64,000 nt of DNA from Paraburkholderia caballeronis (GTDB lineage Bacteria; Pseudomonadota; Gammaproteobacteria; Burkholderiales; Burkholderiaceae): positions 3,100,001 to 3,164,000 of the forward strand of contig NZ_FNSR01000001.1 in assembly GCF_900104845.1 (NCBI RefSeq), read 5' to 3'. Under the pieces are notes generated by a model. It searched no databases. It worked only from the letters and a program-made list of their open reading frames with translations, and was not told the DNA's origin. The translations under genes were made by a program, and so were the position numbers. The stretch's first letter is position 1. The number at the start of each line of letters is the position of its first letter. Of the stretch, positions 1 to 8,577 are shown piece after piece.

Positions 1-2
1 CG

Positions 3-515
3 CCGTTCGCGCTGCTGATCGTGTTGGCCGCGGGAGCGGCATTGAGCGGCTGCAGTTCGCTCTACTCCGAAACGGCGACGACGGGCGCGGGCATCGCCGG
101 CGCCGCGGTCGCCGCGAAAGTCACCAACAATGCGGCGGTCGCGACCGGCATCGGCCTCGGCGTCGTCGCCGCGGCGCGCGCCGGCGTGCAGTACTCGGAA
201 CGCGTCGTCCACCGCAACACCCAGGACCGCATCGCGCAGATCGCCGGGCCGCTCGACGTCGGCGCGGTCGCGACGTGGTCGATCACGCACTCGATGCCGA
301 TCGAGGACGACGAACACGGCCGTGTCACGGTGAGCCGCTCGATCAGCAGCGGCGCGCTCGATTGCAAGGAGATCGTGTTCTCCGTCGATCACAACGCGAC
401 GAAGGACGCGGCCGCATCCAGCGCGTTCTACGTCGCGTCGATCTGCCGTGACGGCAGCGCGTGGAAGTGGGCGTCGGCCGAGCCCGCCACCGAACGCTGG
501 GGCTCGCTGCAATGA
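3..515 (+). CDS. Lipoprotein of unknown function, paralog of the next gene (5' end outside window)
   Basis: The reading frame is open to the left edge, so the start is missing. The first visible residues form a hydrophobic stretch (FALLIVLAAGAA) followed by LSGC, a lipobox, so the mature protein probably begins at that Cys and is lipid-anchored. A Gly/Ala-rich segment (GAGIAGAAVAAKV) follows, then a soluble domain with two further Cys residues and the ending WKWASAEPATERWGSLQ. The next gene ends almost identically (WKWAAAEPAVDRWGSLQ) and overlaps this stop by ATGA, so the two are a tandem duplication translated together. I recognise no named family. The lipoprotein call is solid; the function is unknown. 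Confidence 0.75.
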   Translation, partial: PFALLIVLAAGAALSGCSSLYSETATTGAGIAGAAVAAKVTNNAAVATGIGLGVVAAARAGVQYSERVVHRNTQDRIAQIAGPLDVGAVATWSITHSMPIEDDEHGRVTVSRSISSGALDCKEIVFSVDHNATKDAAASSAFYVASICRDGSAWKWASAEPATERWGSLQ

Positions 516-1072
516 GCGCGCGCGACCGGCGTCCTGCTTCTTTGCCCGCGCGTCGTTCCTGTCGCCGCTTCGCACGCGTCGCGGCGCTCGGCGCGCTGTG
601 CGTGAGCGCCGCGACGCTGGTCGGCGGCTGTGGGTCGATCGGCGCGGCGAGCGGCGCCGCGGCGGGTGCGGCGACCGGCTTCGTGACCGCGAATCCGGCG
701 GTCGGCATCGGCGTCGGCATCGCGGTGCAGGCGGCGACCGACGTGGCCGTCAACGACTTCATGCGCAAGATGCACACGGACCAGCAGAACCTGATCGCGT
801 CGACCGCCGGCGCGCTGCCGGTCGGCGGCACGCAGACGTGGGCCGTCAAGCACAGGCTGCCGATCGAGAACGGTCACGGCGAGGTCCGCGTGACGCGCGC
901 CTTCGCGTCGGCGCTCGCGCTCTGCAAGGAGTTCGTGTTCTCGGTGCAGGACGGCGACGGCCCGAACGCGCCCGCGCGCTGGTACACCGCGAGCACCTGC
1001 CACGACGACGACGGCGGCTGGAAATGGGCGGCCGCGGAACCCGCGGTCGACCGCTGGGGTTCGTTGCAGTGA
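512..1072 (+). CDS. Lipoprotein of unknown function, second copy of a tandem pair
   Basis: 186 aa. The ATG at 512 overlaps the TGA of the upstream gene (ATGA), which indicates translational coupling and fixes this start over an in-frame start at 461. The N terminus has an Arg-rich region, a hydrophobic core (VAALGALCVSAATLVGG) and the lipobox-like VGGC. A glycine-zipper-like GAASGAAAGAATGF segment follows the Cys. The body aligns with the upstream paralog: a TWAVKHRLPIE block matching TWSITHSMPIE, an LCKEFVFSV block matching DCKEIVFSV, and the shared WGSLQ C terminus. An intrinsic terminator follows at once, so the pair ends a transcription unit. Function is unknown; an envelope location is inferred. 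Confidence 0.8.
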   Translation: MSARDRRPASLPARRSCRRFARVAALGALCVSAATLVGGCGSIGAASGAAAGAATGFVTANPAVGIGVGIAVQAATDVAVNDFMRKMHTDQQNLIASTAGALPVGGTQTWAVKHRLPIENGHGEVRVTRAFASALALCKEFVFSVQDGDGPNAPARWYTASTCHDDDGGWKWAAAEPAVDRWGSLQ

Positions 1073-1094
1073 CGAAGCCCATGGCTGAAAGCGA

Positions 1095-1126
1095 AAAGGC
1101 CGCATCGTTGTCGATGCGGCCTTTTT
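1095..1126. terminator. Bidirectional intrinsic terminator
   Basis: Stem AAGGCCGCATCG / CGATGCGGCCTT with a 4-nt loop, flanked by A and T runs on both sides. It lies between the lipoprotein pair and the convergent ABC transporter gene and can serve both. Confidence 0.8.
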
Positions 1127-1152
1127 AGTTCAGATCGGCGACTACGCGGATA

Positions 1153-2502
1153 TCAGGACTCCACGTCTTCCAGACTGAAGATCTCCGACTGGTCGTTGTA
1201 AGAGAAAATCTCGCCGTAGCGGCCCCAGTCGATCACCGTGTCGAGCGTTTCTTCCGCCGCGCTATCGGACAGGAAGTCTTCCAGTTCCTGCTCGAAACGC
1301 ACGCGCGGCGCGCGGTGTCCCGGCCGCTCGTTCAGCACCTTCTTGATCCGCGCGGCGAGCGGCACGTGCCGCAGCAGATGCTCGGCGAACATCATCTTGC
1401 GCTCCTGCGTGCCGAACTCCGCGAACACGCGCGCGGGCGGCGTCAGCAGCACGTCGCCTTCGCGCACGTCCGCGAACCCGAGGTTCTGCAGCACTTCGAC
1501 GATCGGAAACAGGTCGTCCACTTCGAGATGCAGCGAGCGGGCGATTTCCGGCATGTCCGCGCGGCCGTGATACGGCGGCGCGGCCAGCGTCTCGATCAGA
1601 CCCGCCATCAGGTTCGTCGAGACGCCCGGCAGCCAGCTTCCGAGTTCCAGCCCCTTCCTCGTCGTCTCGCCGGTCTGACGCGCGGTCATCTTCGCGTAGA
1701 TGTCGTCCACCAGGCGGCGGAACGCCGGGTCCAGACGATTGCGCGGATGCTTGAACGGCACCTTGATTTCCGCGACCACCCGTCCCGGATTCGACGACAG
1801 CACCAGAATGCGGTCGCACATGAACACCGCTTCCTCGATGTTGTGCGTGACGATCAACACCGACTTGATCGGCAGACGCCCCTGCGTCCACAGGTCGAGC
1901 ATGTCGGTGCGCAGCGTCTCGGCGGTCAGCACGTCGAGCGCGGAGAACGGCTCGTCCATCAGCATCAGCTTCGGGTCGACGACCAGCGCGCGCGCGAAAC
2001 CGACACGCTGACGCATGCCGCCCGACAGCTCGCGCGGATACGCGTTCTCGAAACCGTCGAGACCGATCAGGTCGATCGCCGCGAGCGCGCGCTCGCGCCG
2101 CTCGCGCGCGCCGACGCCCTGCGCTTCGAGCCCCGCCTCGACGTTCTGCAGCACGGTCAGCCACGGGAACAGCGCGAACGTCTGAAACACCATCGCAACG
2201 CCTTCGGCCGGTCCGTCGAGCGGCTTGCCGAGCCACGTCACTTCGCCGCCGGTCGGTTCGATCAGCCCCGCGATGATGCGCAGCAGCGTCGATTTGCCGG
2301 AGCCGGAGCGGCCGAGCAGCCCGACGATCTCGCCTTCGCGCAGCGACAGGTTCGCATCGTCGAGGACCAGCAGTTCGCCCTGGGTCTTGTTGAACCCGCG
2401 GCACACGTCCTTCACGCGCAGGATTTCTTCGCCGAGCCGCGGCGGCGTGGCGGTCGTCTGCGCGTCGCCGGACGCGGCGCTCAAGGTCTTCGGGTTTTGC
2501 AT
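1153..2502 (-). CDS. ABC transporter ATP-binding protein with C-terminal AAA-associated domain (nitrate/sulfonate/taurine type)
   Basis: 449 aa. Residues 27-265 are an ABC ATPase: Walker A GRSGSGKST (64-72), Q-loop FQTFALFPW, signature LSGGMRQR (159-166) and Walker B LMLMDEP (179-185), with the layout of the NrtD/SsuB/TauB group. The remaining about 180 residues (after the segment around KGLELGSWLPGV) match the AAA-associated C-terminal domain seen in a subset of these ATPases (Pfam AAA_assoc_C, by recollection), probably a winged-helix-like regulatory domain. It follows the double permease gene by 22 bp on the same strand, so the two form one importer. The substrate cannot be read from sequence because no periplasmic binding protein is encoded nearby. 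Confidence 0.88.
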   Translation of the reverse strand: MQNPKTLSAASGDAQTTATPPRLGEEILRVKDVCRGFNKTQGELLVLDDANLSLREGEIVGLLGRSGSGKSTLLRIIAGLIEPTGGEVTWLGKPLDGPAEGVAMVFQTFALFPWLTVLQNVEAGLEAQGVGARERRERALAAIDLIGLDGFENAYPRELSGGMRQRVGFARALVVDPKLMLMDEPFSALDVLTAETLRTDMLDLWTQGRLPIKSVLIVTHNIEEAVFMCDRILVLSSNPGRVVAEIKVPFKHPRNRLDPAFRRLVDDIYAKMTARQTGETTRKGLELGSWLPGVSTNLMAGLIETLAAPPYHGRADMPEIARSLHLEVDDLFPIVEVLQNLGFADVREGDVLLTPPARVFAEFGTQERKMMFAEHLLRHVPLAARIKKVLNERPGHRAPRVRFEQELEDFLSDSAAEETLDTVIDWGRYGEIFSYNDQSEIFSLEDVES

Positions 2503-2524
2503 TGCGTTTGCCTTCGGTTCTCGT

Positions 2525-4282
2525 TCAGTCGAGCCTCAGCCGGGCTTCGGCGTGAGCGTACATCGGTCGCCACAGCAGGCGGTTGAACAGCGTGACGAAC
2601 AGCGACATCACCGCGATCCCGAGAATGATCTTCGGATAGTCCCCTGCGGCGGTCATCTGGGCGATGTATGCGCCGAGGCCGTGCGCGGCGACCCTCGTGT
2701 CGCCCCACTGCACGTACTCCGCGACGATGCTCGCGTTCCACGCGCCGCCCGACGCGGTGATCGCGCCGGTGATGTAGTAAGGGAAGATGCCTGGCAGGAT
2801 CGCCTGACGCCACCACTGCCAGCCGCGAATGCGGAAGTTCGTCGCCGCTTCGCGGTAGTCGTTCGGATACACGCTCGCGCCGGCAATCACGTTGAACAGG
2901 ATATACCACTGCGTCCCGAGCACGATCAGCGGCGACAGCCATACGTCCGGGTTCAGATGGAAGCGCACGATCACGACGACGAACGCCGGGAACAGCAGGT
3001 TCGCCGGGAACGCGGCAAGGAACTGCGCGAGCGGCTGGATCTTTTCGGCAAGCGCCGGACGCAGCCCGATCAGCACGCCGAGCGGCACCCAGATCACCGA
3101 TGCGATCGCGATCAGCACGACGACGCGCAGCAGCGTAATCAAGCCGAGCACGAGTACGTGGCCGACCTCATCGAGCGTGACGCCGGTGCGCACGTAACCG
3201 ACCACCCGCCACACGACGAACACGGTCAGCACGAGCACGAAGGTCGTCCACGCGATGTCGCCGAGCTTCGACGGCTTGCCGCTGCCTGCGGCCGGCACCG
3301 CGCGCCGGATCGACGCGAGCGCCGGCAGCCGCAGCGGCACGCGCGCCGCCTTCGCGAGCAGCCAGCCGGCCGGCACCAGCAGGCGGTGAATCAGCCGCGT
3401 GCGGCGGATCAGATCCAGCAGCCACGATTCCGGCGCGTTGCCCGAACTCGTGTTTTCCATCCGGAACTTGTCCGCCCACGCGACCAGCGGACGGAACAGC
3501 AACTGGTCGTACGCGAGGATCACCACCACCATCGTCAGGATCACCCAGCCGATCGCATGCAGGTTCTTGTCCGCGATCGCCTGCGCCAGATACGCACCGA
3601 TCCCCGGCAGCGTGATCGTGTGGTTGCCGACCGTGATCGCCTCGGACGCCACCACGAAGAACCACCCGCCCGACATCGACATCATCATGTTCCAGATGAG
3701 CCCCGGCATCGAGAACGGCACCTCCAGCTTCCAGAAGCGTTGCCAGCCGGTCAGGTGAAAGCCTTTCGACACCTCGTCCAGATCGCGCGGCACCGTGCGC
3801 AGCGACTGGTAGAAGCTGAACGTCATGTTCCACGCCTGGCTCGTGAAGATCGCAAAGATCGCCGCGAGTTCGGCTCCAAGCACGCGCGACGGAAACAGCG
3901 CGAGGAAAAACGTCACCGTGAACGAGATATAGCCGAGCACCGGCACCGACTGCAGGATGTCGAGGATCGGCACCAGCACCTGCGCGGCGCGGCGGCTTTT
4001 CGCGGCGAGCGTGCCGTACCCCAGCGTAAAGACGAGCGACGCGATCATCGCCGCGAGCATGCGCAGCGTGGTGCGCATCGCGTATTCGGGCAGGTTCGAC
4101 GGATCGAGCGAGATCGGCTGCGCGCTCAGCGTCGAGATGGGGGCCATCGACTCGTGAAAGCCGATTGCGGCCATCGCGAGCAGGCAGATGATCAGCGGGA
4201 ACGCGACGAAGTCCCAGCGGTTCGGCAGCACGCGCCACGCGGATGCGTTGGCCGTGCGGTTCAGGTTGAAACCGAATTCCAT
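2525..4282 (-). CDS. ABC transporter permease, two permease domains fused in one chain
   Basis: 585 aa inner-membrane protein. Two BinBPT-type permease units lie in tandem: the first from about residue 25 to 270 with an EAA-like loop (VSKGFHLTGWQRFWKLEVP), and the second from about 340 to 575 with its own loop (AATNFRIRGWQWWRQAILP). A cytoplasmic linker (about 275-340) joins them. One chain can therefore supply both membrane halves of the importer. It is the upstream gene of a two-gene operon with the AAA-associated ATPase. The ATG at 4282 gives an immediate cytoplasmic stretch followed by the first membrane segment (VAFPLIICLLAMAAIGF). The substrate is unknown; nitrate, sulfonate or related anions are the family precedent. 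Confidence 0.88.
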   Translation of the reverse strand: MEFGFNLNRTANASAWRVLPNRWDFVAFPLIICLLAMAAIGFHESMAPISTLSAQPISLDPSNLPEYAMRTTLRMLAAMIASLVFTLGYGTLAAKSRRAAQVLVPILDILQSVPVLGYISFTVTFFLALFPSRVLGAELAAIFAIFTSQAWNMTFSFYQSLRTVPRDLDEVSKGFHLTGWQRFWKLEVPFSMPGLIWNMMMSMSGGWFFVVASEAITVGNHTITLPGIGAYLAQAIADKNLHAIGWVILTMVVVILAYDQLLFRPLVAWADKFRMENTSSGNAPESWLLDLIRRTRLIHRLLVPAGWLLAKAARVPLRLPALASIRRAVPAAGSGKPSKLGDIAWTTFVLVLTVFVVWRVVGYVRTGVTLDEVGHVLVLGLITLLRVVVLIAIASVIWVPLGVLIGLRPALAEKIQPLAQFLAAFPANLLFPAFVVVIVRFHLNPDVWLSPLIVLGTQWYILFNVIAGASVYPNDYREAATNFRIRGWQWWRQAILPGIFPYYITGAITASGGAWNASIVAEYVQWGDTRVAAHGLGAYIAQMTAAGDYPKIILGIAVMSLFVTLFNRLLWRPMYAHAEARLRLD

Positions 4283-4918
4283 CAGGCGCCCTCCCCATCG
4301 GCGAAGAGACGGGCGAGCGCAGCGGGACGCCGTGCGGCAGCGCCCCGGAACGAGCCATCCGGGACGCGAAACTCAGATTGGGCAAGACGCATGAGTACGG
4401 AAATTCGTTGACGTTGATAACGCGCGCGGCGCCGGTTCCGCAGACCGCTTTACAGACTCTTTGCAAACTGCGCGGAAAACCGGATCGTGCGGCTGATACG
4501 TTGCGGACTTGCCTTTTTTTATTCGGCACGACACTACTACAACCTGCGTGACAGATACAACCGCGGTGACGGCGTAGCCCCTGTCGCCGCGTGCGCCGCC
4601 CGTCGCGCGCGGCCCGCCGGCGTGGCGTGCGCGCGACAACCGAATGACAACTCCACTGGCCGCCGCGCCGTTGCCCGCGCAGCGATAATGGCATCCCGCA
4701 TGAGTCCGCGCGCGATTCGTGTCGCTGCCGGATCGGGCGCGGCAGCGGGGGCCGCCGGGGAGCCGCCTTGCGCCGCCGTCCGCGCGGGTCACGGCGGGGT
4801 TAAAATCGGCGGGCGGCGACTGTCCCTCAGACCGGCACCGAAACGGAGGCGGCGCTGCGCCGATTGCGCGTCGCGCCGCCTGCCACCGACCCTTACTACT
4901 AACGGACCACAAAGGCCG
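4283..4918. other. Divergent intergenic region (ABC permease / GGDEF cyclase)
   Basis: 636 bp with no convincing gene. A TAAAAT hexamer at 4801-4806 is a plausible -10 for the cyclase gene, but no good -35 stands 16-18 bp upstream. The stretch around 4500-4560 is notably AT-richer than its surroundings and is the likely control region. The reading frames here are Arg-rich GC artefacts. Confidence 0.4.
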
Positions 4919-6598
4919 ATGAACAGGACACTCTTGCGCTGGACCGCCGGATCCGTCGGGATCGTGGCCGTCGTGCTCGTGTGCTGGGTTATCGCCGGCC
5001 TCGTGGCCGACCGGCTGGTCCGTCAGGAACTCGAAGGCGCCCTCAACTCGCAGCGGCAGATGACACGCTCGGTCGTCGGCAACATGGCCGAAGTGATCGC
5101 GAGCGACCTGTCGATGTCGCGTGCGATCCCCGCGACGATGGCCGAAACCGGCGTCGTCCAGCAGGCGCTCGCGCAAGCCGCGCATTATGCCCTGAACCGC
5201 TACCCGACGGAACTCGCGCGGCGCACCGTGCTGCTGAAGGCGCCCGAGTTCGCCGAGGTCAATATGCTGCTGCACGACGCGCAGGGTTTCTCCGGCCTCG
5301 ACGCGATCTGGCTCGTGAACACGACCGGCATTTGCGTCGCGTCGAGCAACGCGAGCGACCGGATGTCGTACATCGGCATCGACATGCACACCCGCGCGTA
5401 TCTGAACGACACGCTGCTCGGCGCGTTCGCGGAAATGTACGGCGTCGGCAATGCGAGCGGCGAGCCCGGCATCTTCGTCGCCGCGCCGGTGTACAGCGAC
5501 GGGCTGCTGGTCGGCGCGGTGGTCGCGAAGGTCAGCATCGCGCGGCTGCGGCACTGGGTGGCGCACCCGGGCACGTTCGTGTCCGACAACAACGGCGTGA
5601 TCATCATGGCGCACAACAGCGCGCTCGAAGGGCTCGCGCTGCCCGGCTCGCACGTCGAGGACATGAATGCGATCGACCGCGTGAACACCTACCTGCGCGA
5701 ACGCTTCACGGAGATCGCGCTGCAGCCGGCCGCGCCGTCGGTGCGCCGGGTCGCGCCGTGGGTGCCGCGCGCGGACGCCGAGCAACTGGTCGAGCTGCCC
5801 GGCCAGCCGACGCCGGCGCTGTACGAATCGCGCGGCGGGCTGAATTCGGGGCTGTCCGCGCATCTCGTCGATCCGGTCAATTCGTGGCCCGAGTTGCTCG
5901 CGAACCATCACCGCAACCGGCTGCTGATCTTCCTGACGCTCGCCGGCACGGTGGCGCTCGCGGCGGTGATCTCGGTGTCGTGGGTGCGCGAGCGGCGGCT
6001 GCACCGCGCGACGCGCGAACTCGCGGAGCAGTTGCAGTCGGCGAACGCGCTGCTCGCCGCCGAGGCGCGCGACGATGCGCTGACCGGCGCGCTGTCGCGG
6101 CGCTATTTCCTCGACCTGCTGCGCCACGAGATCGACCGCGCGTACGAGGTCGGAGCGCCGCTGTGCATGGCGATCGCGGACCTCGACTACTTCAAGCAGA
6201 TCAACGACCGCTTCGGCCACCCGGCCGGCGACCGCGCCTTGCAGCATTTCATCGAAACCTGCCGCACCGAACTGCGCGCGGACGACGCGGTTGGCCGGCT
6301 CGGCGGCGAGGAGTTCGGCATCCTGCTGCCGGCGACGACGCTCACGACCGGCCTCACGGTGGTCGAGCGGCTGCGCGAGCAGGTCCGGAACCGCCACTGC
6401 GCGGAACTGCCCGCCGACGTGATCCTGAGCGTCAGCATCGGGATCACCGAACTGGCCGCGAAGCAGGATCAGCCGGAGCGGCTGATGAGCCGCGCGGACC
6501 GCGCGCTGTACGCCGCGAAGTCAGCCGGGCGCGACCGCTGCGAAGCGGTGCCGCCAGACGGCGCGGTGCCGCCGCGCACGCCCGAAAACGCCTGGTAA
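4919..6598 (+). CDS. Membrane-anchored diguanylate cyclase with periplasmic sensor domain
   Basis: 559 aa. TM1 lies at about 10-32 (VGIVAVVLVCWVIAGLV). A periplasmic domain of about 300 residues, probably Cache-like, follows. TM2 is LLIFLTLAGTVALAAVISV, then a short coiled coil (ATRELAEQLQSANALLAAEA) and a C-terminal GGDEF domain. The active-site motif is GGEEF within RADDAVGRLGGEEF, which matches RxxDxxxRxGG(D/E)EF, so both the catalytic loop and the product-inhibition I-site are intact. It should make c-di-GMP from GTP under periplasmic control. The ATG at 4919 was chosen because it places TM1 at the N terminus; an AAAGG lies just upstream. The stop codon lies within the first unit of an 11-bp repeat. 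Confidence 0.9.
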   Translation: MNRTLLRWTAGSVGIVAVVLVCWVIAGLVADRLVRQELEGALNSQRQMTRSVVGNMAEVIASDLSMSRAIPATMAETGVVQQALAQAAHYALNRYPTELARRTVLLKAPEFAEVNMLLHDAQGFSGLDAIWLVNTTGICVASSNASDRMSYIGIDMHTRAYLNDTLLGAFAEMYGVGNASGEPGIFVAAPVYSDGLLVGAVVAKVSIARLRHWVAHPGTFVSDNNGVIIMAHNSALEGLALPGSHVEDMNAIDRVNTYLRERFTEIALQPAAPSVRRVAPWVPRADAEQLVELPGQPTPALYESRGGLNSGLSAHLVDPVNSWPELLANHHRNRLLIFLTLAGTVALAAVISVSWVRERRLHRATRELAEQLQSANALLAAEARDDALTGALSRRYFLDLLRHEIDRAYEVGAPLCMAIADLDYFKQINDRFGHPAGDRALQHFIETCRTELRADDAVGRLGGEEFGILLPATTLTTGLTVVERLREQVRNRHCAELPADVILSVSIGITELAAKQDQPERLMSRADRALYAAKSAGRDRCEAVPPDGAVPPRTPENAW

Positions 6599-6642
6599 GC
6601 GACTGGTAAGCGCCTGGCAAGCACCCGGTTAGCGCCCGCTAA
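6588..6642 (+). repeat. Imperfect 11-bp tandem repeat, about five units
   Basis: Successive units GCCTGGTAA, GCGACTGGTAA, GCGCCTGGCAA, GCACCCGGTTA and GCGCCCGCTAA run head to tail. The first includes the stop codon of the cyclase gene. The period is close to one helical turn. It lies about 175 bp upstream of the next gene. Confidence 0.7.
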
Positions 6643-6713
6643 ACGCCGCCCCCGCCTTTGCCTCCCGCAGCGCGTCACACTGCCACGACGGCAGCCGCTT
6701 CGAAACGACGCGG

Positions 6714-6719
6714 TATCAT
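6714..6719 (+). promoter_or_regulatory. Candidate -10 element for the 88-aa gene
   Basis: TATCAT in a GC-rich setting, about 100 bp upstream of the start at 6817. No strong -35 was seen. Confidence 0.3.
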
Positions 6720-6816
6720 CGGCCGGGCGCGCTGCGCGATTTTTCCGGCGCGCGCACGCGACGAGCGTGCGCGCGCTCCGCCGAACCGAGTTGTTCCGCA
6801 GAATCTGGAGGCATGC

Positions 6817-7083
6817 ATGAAGGGAAATCTGGTCATCGTCTGCCGCGATCAGGACGCTGACGCGTTCGACCATCTGATGGTCGAGTACGGCGCGTTCCAG
6901 ACGCGCCTGTCATCGACCGCGTGGTATCTGAAGCTCGATGTCGCGCCCGAGCTGATCCAGGAAGAGATCCTCGCCCGCATCGGCAAATACACGACGCATT
7001 ACATCTTCGAAGCCGACACCGTCACGTACAACACCGTCGACAGCGAGGCCGCGTCCACCCTCGATTCGCTGTTCTCGGCCTGA
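6817..7083 (+). CDS. Small conserved-looking protein, possible Cas2/VapD-like ferredoxin fold
   Basis: 88 aa. The ATG at 6817 has a good ribosome-binding site (CTGGAGG, 6805-6811); a nearby ATG at 6813 is out of frame. The predicted order is strand (NLVIVCR), helix (DADAFDHLMVEY), strand (TAWYLKLDV), helix (PELIQEEILARIG) and strand (THYIFEADTVTYNTV). That is the beta-alpha-beta pattern of small ferredoxin-like proteins such as the Cas2/VapD/SinR group. There is no CRISPR array or cas gene nearby, so a housekeeping or toxin-like role is equally possible. Codon use fits the neighbours. The fold is inferred by eye and the function is unknown. Confidence 0.65.
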   Translation: MKGNLVIVCRDQDADAFDHLMVEYGAFQTRLSSTAWYLKLDVAPELIQEEILARIGKYTTHYIFEADTVTYNTVDSEAASTLDSLFSA

Positions 7084-7260
7084 TCCGGCCGCAGACCGTC
7101 GCGGCCGGCATGAGCCGCGCGAACTGATCGACCCGCCGCGCGCCGGTTGCCGGCGCCACGTCGGGTCAACACTCCCGCGAAAAAAACCGTCGCGAACCGC
7201 GGCGGTTATCCGGTTACTGCCTGAAGAATGGCGGCGCCTTTTGCTTCCAGCGCCGCCGGA

Positions 7261-8577
7261 TCACCACGCGTGCGCCGCTTCGACCGCCTTGCGCTGCACC
7301 ACGTCGAGCGGGAACGTCATCCGCACGCACAGGCCGCCGGCCGGATCGTTGCCGATCTCCGACGCGCCGCCCGCGCGCCGCACCAGCCGCTCGACGATCG
7401 CGAGGCCGAGGCCACTGTGGCCGTTGCCGCCGCGCGCCGGATCGAGCCGCACGAACGGCCGGCTCGCGTTGATCAGGTCCTGCGCGGCGATCCCGCCGCC
7501 GTGGTCGCGCACCGTCAGCATGAAACCGCCCGGCGCCCGCGCGGTCTCGATGACGACCGGCGGCGCGCCGTAAGCCTGCGCATTGTCGAGCAGGTTCGAC
7601 AGCACGCGTTCGAGCGTCGCGGCCGGCAGCCGGAAGCCGGGGCCGGCTTCGAGCCGGGTCTGCAGCGCGGCCGCGTCGCCGGCGACCGCCCGGTAGCTGC
7701 GCACGACGCGCTCGCACTGCTCGTCGACCTCGACCGGCTCGCTGCGGTCCGCGCCGTCGTGCGCGAACACGAGGAATTGATCGACGATGTGCGTCATCGA
7801 ATCCACGTCGCGCACGACGCCGTCGCGCATCTTCGCGTCGTCCATCATCTCCGCGCGCAGCCGCAGCCGCGCGAGCGGCGTCTTCAGGTCGTGCGCGACG
7901 CCGGCCAGCATCACCGCGCGGTCGTTCCCGGTGCGCTCGACCTCGCGCACCATCTGGTTGAAGCCGAGCGTGAGCAGGCGCAGTTCGCGCGGCCCGCGCT
8001 CCGGCACCGGCGGCACCGGCAGTCCGCGGCCGAAGCGCGTGACCGCCAGCGCGAGCGAGCGCAGCGGCTGCTGAAGCTGCCACGCGGCGACCAGCGCCGC
8101 GATCAGCGCCGCCGAGAAGATGATGACGAACCACGGCACCAGCCTGTCGAGCGGCCGCATGATCCGGATCGGCTGAACCGGCACGACGATCCAGCGGCTG
8201 TCCGCGGGGCTGCGCACCCAGAGCGTCGGCGGACGGCCCGGCGGCCCGACGCGCACGTCGGTGCCGGGCGGCATCCGGTCGCGCACGTCGTCCGCGAAAC
8301 GGCGCAGCGGCTGCGGCGTCTCCTCGCCGTTGACCGGCACGTCAGAACTCGTCGGCTCGACGAGTTGCACGCGCGACGGCAGCGGCTGGTCCGGCGAGCG
8401 CGCGACGTGCTGGCGCACCGCATCGACGAGGAAGGTCGCCTCCTCGACCGCGTAACGCGCCTGCATCTGGCTGCGCTCAAGGCGCATCAGCGCGAACCAT
8501 GCGACGTGCGAGATCAGCAGGACGCCGACGAACAGCAGCGCGAGCCGCCCGAACAGCGAGTCAACCGGCCGGCGCAT
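7261..8577 (-). CDS. envZ: EnvZ-like sensor histidine kinase
   Basis: 438 aa. TM1 is at about 9-31 and a periplasmic sensor domain at about 32-146. TM2 is at about 148-168, followed by HAMP (about 169-220), a dimerisation and phosphoacceptor motif GVAHDLKTPLARLRL with His229, and an HATPase domain with N-box NLLDNAQAYG, G1 DHGGGI and G2 GHSGLGLAIV. The GVAHDLKTPL block closely resembles EnvZ GVSHDLRTPL. The ATG at 8577 overlaps the 3' end of the response-regulator gene by 17 bp, so the two are co-translated. It probably phosphorylates and dephosphorylates the adjacent regulator in response to an envelope signal. The gene symbol rests on similarity; the signal and regulon may differ from those in enterics. 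Confidence 0.88.
   Translation of the reverse strand: MRRPVDSLFGRLALLFVGVLLISHVAWFALMRLERSQMQARYAVEEATFLVDAVRQHVARSPDQPLPSRVQLVEPTSSDVPVNGEETPQPLRRFADDVRDRMPPGTDVRVGPPGRPPTLWVRSPADSRWIVVPVQPIRIMRPLDRLVPWFVIIFSAALIAALVAAWQLQQPLRSLALAVTRFGRGLPVPPVPERGPRELRLLTLGFNQMVREVERTGNDRAVMLAGVAHDLKTPLARLRLRAEMMDDAKMRDGVVRDVDSMTHIVDQFLVFAHDGADRSEPVEVDEQCERVVRSYRAVAGDAAALQTRLEAGPGFRLPAATLERVLSNLLDNAQAYGAPPVVIETARAPGGFMLTVRDHGGGIAAQDLINASRPFVRLDPARGGNGHSGLGLAIVERLVRRAGGASEIGNDPAGGLCVRMTFPLDVVQRKAVEAAHAW

Noticed and set aside
2225..4411. 728-codon plus-strand frame over the ABC permease
   Set aside because: His/Arg/Asp-rich shadow of the permease gene on the other strand.
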